Assembly: GCA_033809415.1 (NCBI GenBank)
Contig: JAPXLT010000039.1
Span: forward strand, 1 to 23,628
Length of the DNA: 23,628 nt
Source: JAQVUB01 sp033809415
GTDB taxonomy: Bacteria > Verrucomicrobiota > Lentisphaeria > Oligosphaerales > Oligosphaeraceae
Direction of reading: 5' to 3'
Part shown: positions 22,201-23,628 of the stretch, piece after piece
How positions within the stretch are numbered: the first letter of the stretch is position 1
Layout of the letters: each line of letters starts with the position of its first letter
Notes under the pieces: generated by a model
The model's input: the letters and a program-made list of their open reading frames with translations, nothing else
What the model was told of the DNA's origin: nothing
Databases searched by the model: none
Translations under genes and position numbers: made by a program

Positions 22201-23628
22201 CAGAACAATGGCAACCTGCTTTGGACCACGACCCTGAACTACAGGCACTTTACCGGCAGGTTCTCGTCCTTGCGCTTCAATCCCTCCGGCAGCAAGCTCT
22301 TGCTGTGCAGCCAAGCCAATAACGATATCAACTATCCTGCGGCCCTGGCGGTGCAGCTGTCTGCCGTAGATGGCAGCTTTATCGACTTCGTTGGACCGCG
22401 CGGACGTGTGCGCGGCGGCAACCGCGACGTGTTTTTCCAGCGGGTGCGGGTCTCGGAAGACGGCAACCGGATTTTCTACATGCACACCGAGGGGCTGGAC
22501 GTCATCTTTCCCGAATTCGGCAACCAGATCGTTCCTTATTCCGGCATGACGAATAGACATTCCTTTGACATCACCCCGGATGGCCGCAAGCTGGCTTATC
22601 TCATTAATAACGGCAACAATTCCTATACCCTGCGCTACCTGACCGTGGACCAGGAAGAAAAGCGCCTCAGCCTGCTGTCCGAGACAACCTTCAACTACCC
22701 GCTGGGAAGTCCCTATCCGCTGACCTTGTCGCGCACTGGTGGCTTGACCATCATCGGCGACAGCATCCGCCGCACCTTCACCGGCAGCCTTTACGTCAAC
22801 GGTCCGAATATTGATGCCCCCTACGTCTCCGCCTTCAATGCGGATGAGACTTCCTGGGGAATTGCCTTCTACAACAACATGGCAATTGAGACGTCACGGC
22901 TGGATGATATTACCGGCAGCCTGGAAAAAGGCGTCACTCATACTAAACCCTATAAACCGGTGAAGATTCTCTATCATCCGGATGGAAAGCGGGTAGGTTG
23001 CGTCGATGAATATGCCGGCGTGCAATTCTACAACTTGGACGACGGCATCCCGGTCGGACTTTACGACTACCGCAGTGACTATGGCCGTCCGCGCCTGCAC
23101 GATGCCGCCTTGTCGCATGACGGCACGATGCTGGCGGTGGCTCGGGGCAACTCGGTCAAGCTGTTCGACATGCGCACCGGACGAGTGCTGCGCTATTTCT
23201 ACCCGACCCATTCCGGCCAGGCCGAGTGCTATGCCTGGGCAGTCGGCTTCGGCGCGCGGGACAATATGCTGTGGATCGCCTGGGATGACTCGTATGTCGA
23301 AATCTTCCAGCGTTCGAGGGTGACCGGCCTGCGTCTGACGCCGGCGAACCGCATATTGGCCGCTGGTCGCAGCCAAGACTACACGGTCAAGGCGTTGTAT
23401 GACGACGGCAGCTCCGTTGACGTCACCCCGGAATTCGTGTATCGTGGCACTGGTATCGAGCTGGCGCCAGGCGCGCGCCTGTATGTCACCCCGGCCTCTG
23501 GCGCGATGATCGAGGCCGCCAAGGTCACCGTCAATCCCGAGGCTCAGGGCGAGCTGACTATCGAGGCGGTTTACACCGAGGGCGGCTATACAGTCACGGC
23601 CAATGCAACCTTGACCGTTGGCAACCTG
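19087..23628 (+). CDS. Giant secreted protein, continuation after the frameshift (3' end outside window)
   Basis: This frame stays open for about 1,510 codons from 19099 to the window edge with no stop, and continues the same protein. The nearest in-frame ATG is at 19087 without a good ribosome site, so independent translation is doubtful. Domains in order: a fifth beta-helix repeat (opening LTLPAGIRLEF near 19230) that ends in the family turn NYWGHPAGP (19924-19950); three domains of about 150 residues (20041-21410), each with an EF-hand-like loop (DEDADGVLSDGDD at 20236, DTNRNGQEDFGE at 20683, DINQNGQIDAGE at 21136) probably binding calcium; a WD40-like beta-propeller region (about 21430-23310, best blade LSGHSQQVTGANF near 21970); and a bacterial Ig-like (BIG) domain from about 23318. 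Joined to the upstream part, it exceeds 2,440 residues. Confidence 0.82.
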   Translation, partial: MRGGQSRLEGFRKAAIFSYGLQALAGEPALTFANNVRDLQIRGGYTLESNLTLPAGIRLEFIPYYGVTTIDANARLALGNGTIVDNQNAEVDPQATLLIKGEMVATQCRFLLRGYCSEESSNGVKEGSDIIRLMGNGIARFTACQFDAYRNDFYSPPRCRIFAVEGNAGLVLNGCFLQTRYPGKEDYPIRSAVRLRESGSLTTGSHLDLGTTFAGFSEAVVVDSSSSRLLMRDAILTRNEIGLLTNALPELADITGNTFIGNTTYAVKNTAAGALNCQHNYWGHPAGPLHPTNPFGLGESLNGNITFVPYTAQGAVEVATLGDHAVGQVPNQFAHTGNLNDVVLLRFSVGGTTTPTQVSSLKARLTSHNGFAADMIGNLRLIYDEDADGVLSDGDDVLDANGVFSFPDKTLTFTFAEASPMDGEYLIMGDFSGLESGDAVSFGLNSDDVVLATAQFLGGACSDASHYLNRLMLSGHPKAAFGNSFQAASQQMDRQLFGFQLSGGYTLQNVKVSLSAIVGITRAHISSLRLLVDTNRNGQEDFGEQWVEASTITVGGGTGTATFIFNGGLPSDSGFVVVGDFVGLERGNTITFGVTPEGVIAGPGVVTTGSAPTVKHTVTSPLMLLDAPFQATNGLIAATQLTNVPLMTFALTPASRSVEGLIFDLYDVAGITAADFTNLRIVVDINQNGQIDAGETTLVGGAGVAAVAEDGTGTLTFNQPFMTEGGDFILVADIANLVRDDTFTITLTRDGVTVPSHDLVEGGVSPVRHAVYRPELPQAALQTNWTLGYRSPGGNTVTGCYSPNGERIVVGYSSGTAFLFDAASNTPLQMFHKHFDTVQYAGFSKNAANAETVVTVTRDGAVYIWNPETAEMENNLFADLLVRYAVPSPDATKLFIVTEGKGMLLDLTTGNTLWEFVNGTSGDTAQLNVADYDPNGQYILVGSADKIAYLLRAEDGTTVRMLSGHSQQVTGANFAANGTVMLTSSPDATITLWQMGVTDPVANVSLSGEVCLGTGISKDGTRFAVVTASGNTRYLRMYQNNGNLLWTTTLNYRHFTGRFSSLRFNPSGSKLLLCSQANNDINYPAALAVQLSAVDGSFIDFVGPRGRVRGGNRDVFFQRVRVSEDGNRIFYMHTEGLDVIFPEFGNQIVPYSGMTNRHSFDITPDGRKLAYLINNGNNSYTLRYLTVDQEEKRLSLLSETTFNYPLGSPYPLTLSRTGGLTIIGDSIRRTFTGSLYVNGPNIDAPYVSAFNADETSWGIAFYNNMAIETSRLDDITGSLEKGVTHTKPYKPVKILYHPDGKRVGCVDEYAGVQFYNLDDGIPVGLYDYRSDYGRPRLHDAALSHDGTMLAVARGNSVKLFDMRTGRVLRYFYPTHSGQAECYAWAVGFGARDNMLWIAWDDSYVEIFQRSRVTGLRLTPANRILAAGRSQDYTVKALYDDGSSVDVTPEFVYRGTGIELAPGARLYVTPASGAMIEAAKVTVNPEAQGELTIEAVYTEGGYTVTANATLTVGNL
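19091..19098 (+). other. Eight-G homopolymer at the frameshift point
   Basis: Eight consecutive G. The upstream frame reads GCG-GGG-GGG-GCA and ends 55 codons later. With seven G it would read GCG-GGG-GGG-CAG and enter the long downstream frame. One extra base is therefore enough to explain the break. It may be a sequencing or assembly slip, a real mutation, or a switchable slippage tract. Confidence 0.9.

Overview
The window looks like chromosome from an anaerobic, probably gut- or sediment-living member of the Lentisphaerae (Victivallis-like) or a near relative in the PVC group. This placement is an inference. It rests on a pseudopilin of the prepilin / H-X9-DG type, which that group carries in large numbers, on secreted orphan proteins beside sugar genes, on oxygen-sensitive enzymes (a glycyl radical enzyme with its activase, and corrinoid-enzyme-like iron-sulfur proteins), and on intergenic spacers full of short mosaic repeats. 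No RNA gene, CRISPR array, transposase or phage gene was seen.

Layout. Positions 1-134 hold an 11-bp tandem repeat and an interspersed hairpin repeat. Positions 135-6800 (minus strand) read, in transcription order: an AGE-family sugar epimerase starting at TTG, a 720-residue glycyl radical enzyme (GRE), a pseudopilin, a secreted 554-residue protein of unknown function, and a secreted SUMF1-fold protein lacking the formylglycine-generating cysteines. Positions 7436-10157 (plus) are a tight operon of three paralogous iron-sulfur proteins of the epoxyqueuosine reductase / reductive dehalogenase superfamily. Positions 10248-11402 (minus) encode a ROK-family regulator with a degenerate kinase site. 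Positions 11727-12623 (plus) encode a GRE activase with two extra [4Fe-4S] clusters. Positions 13058-15842 (plus) are pntAA-pntAB-pntB, a transhydrogenase whose NADP-site residues are unusual. Positions 16281-23628 (plus, cut by the window edge) hold a giant secreted beta-helix / calcium-loop / beta-propeller protein interrupted by a frameshift at a run of eight G.

The strongest system-level signal is a shared promoter element, AAATCA-N4-TGATWTA, in front of the epimerase-GRE operon (6834-6853), the triple iron-sulfur operon (7270-7288) and the activase (11637-11655). In the last two it runs into an identical extended -10 (TGATATAAT). This ties separately transcribed genes on both strands into one candidate regulon: epimerase, GRE, activase and three electron-transfer or corrinoid-like proteins. 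The ROK protein is the obvious local candidate regulator. Together they may form an undescribed anaerobic pathway for a sugar or sugar-derived compound. The substrate cannot be read from the sequence.

The spacers at 1-134, 6854-7260, 10158-10247, 12624-13057 and 15843-16119 are built from a small set of recurring modules, plus a perfect 30-bp inverted repeat just after pntB.
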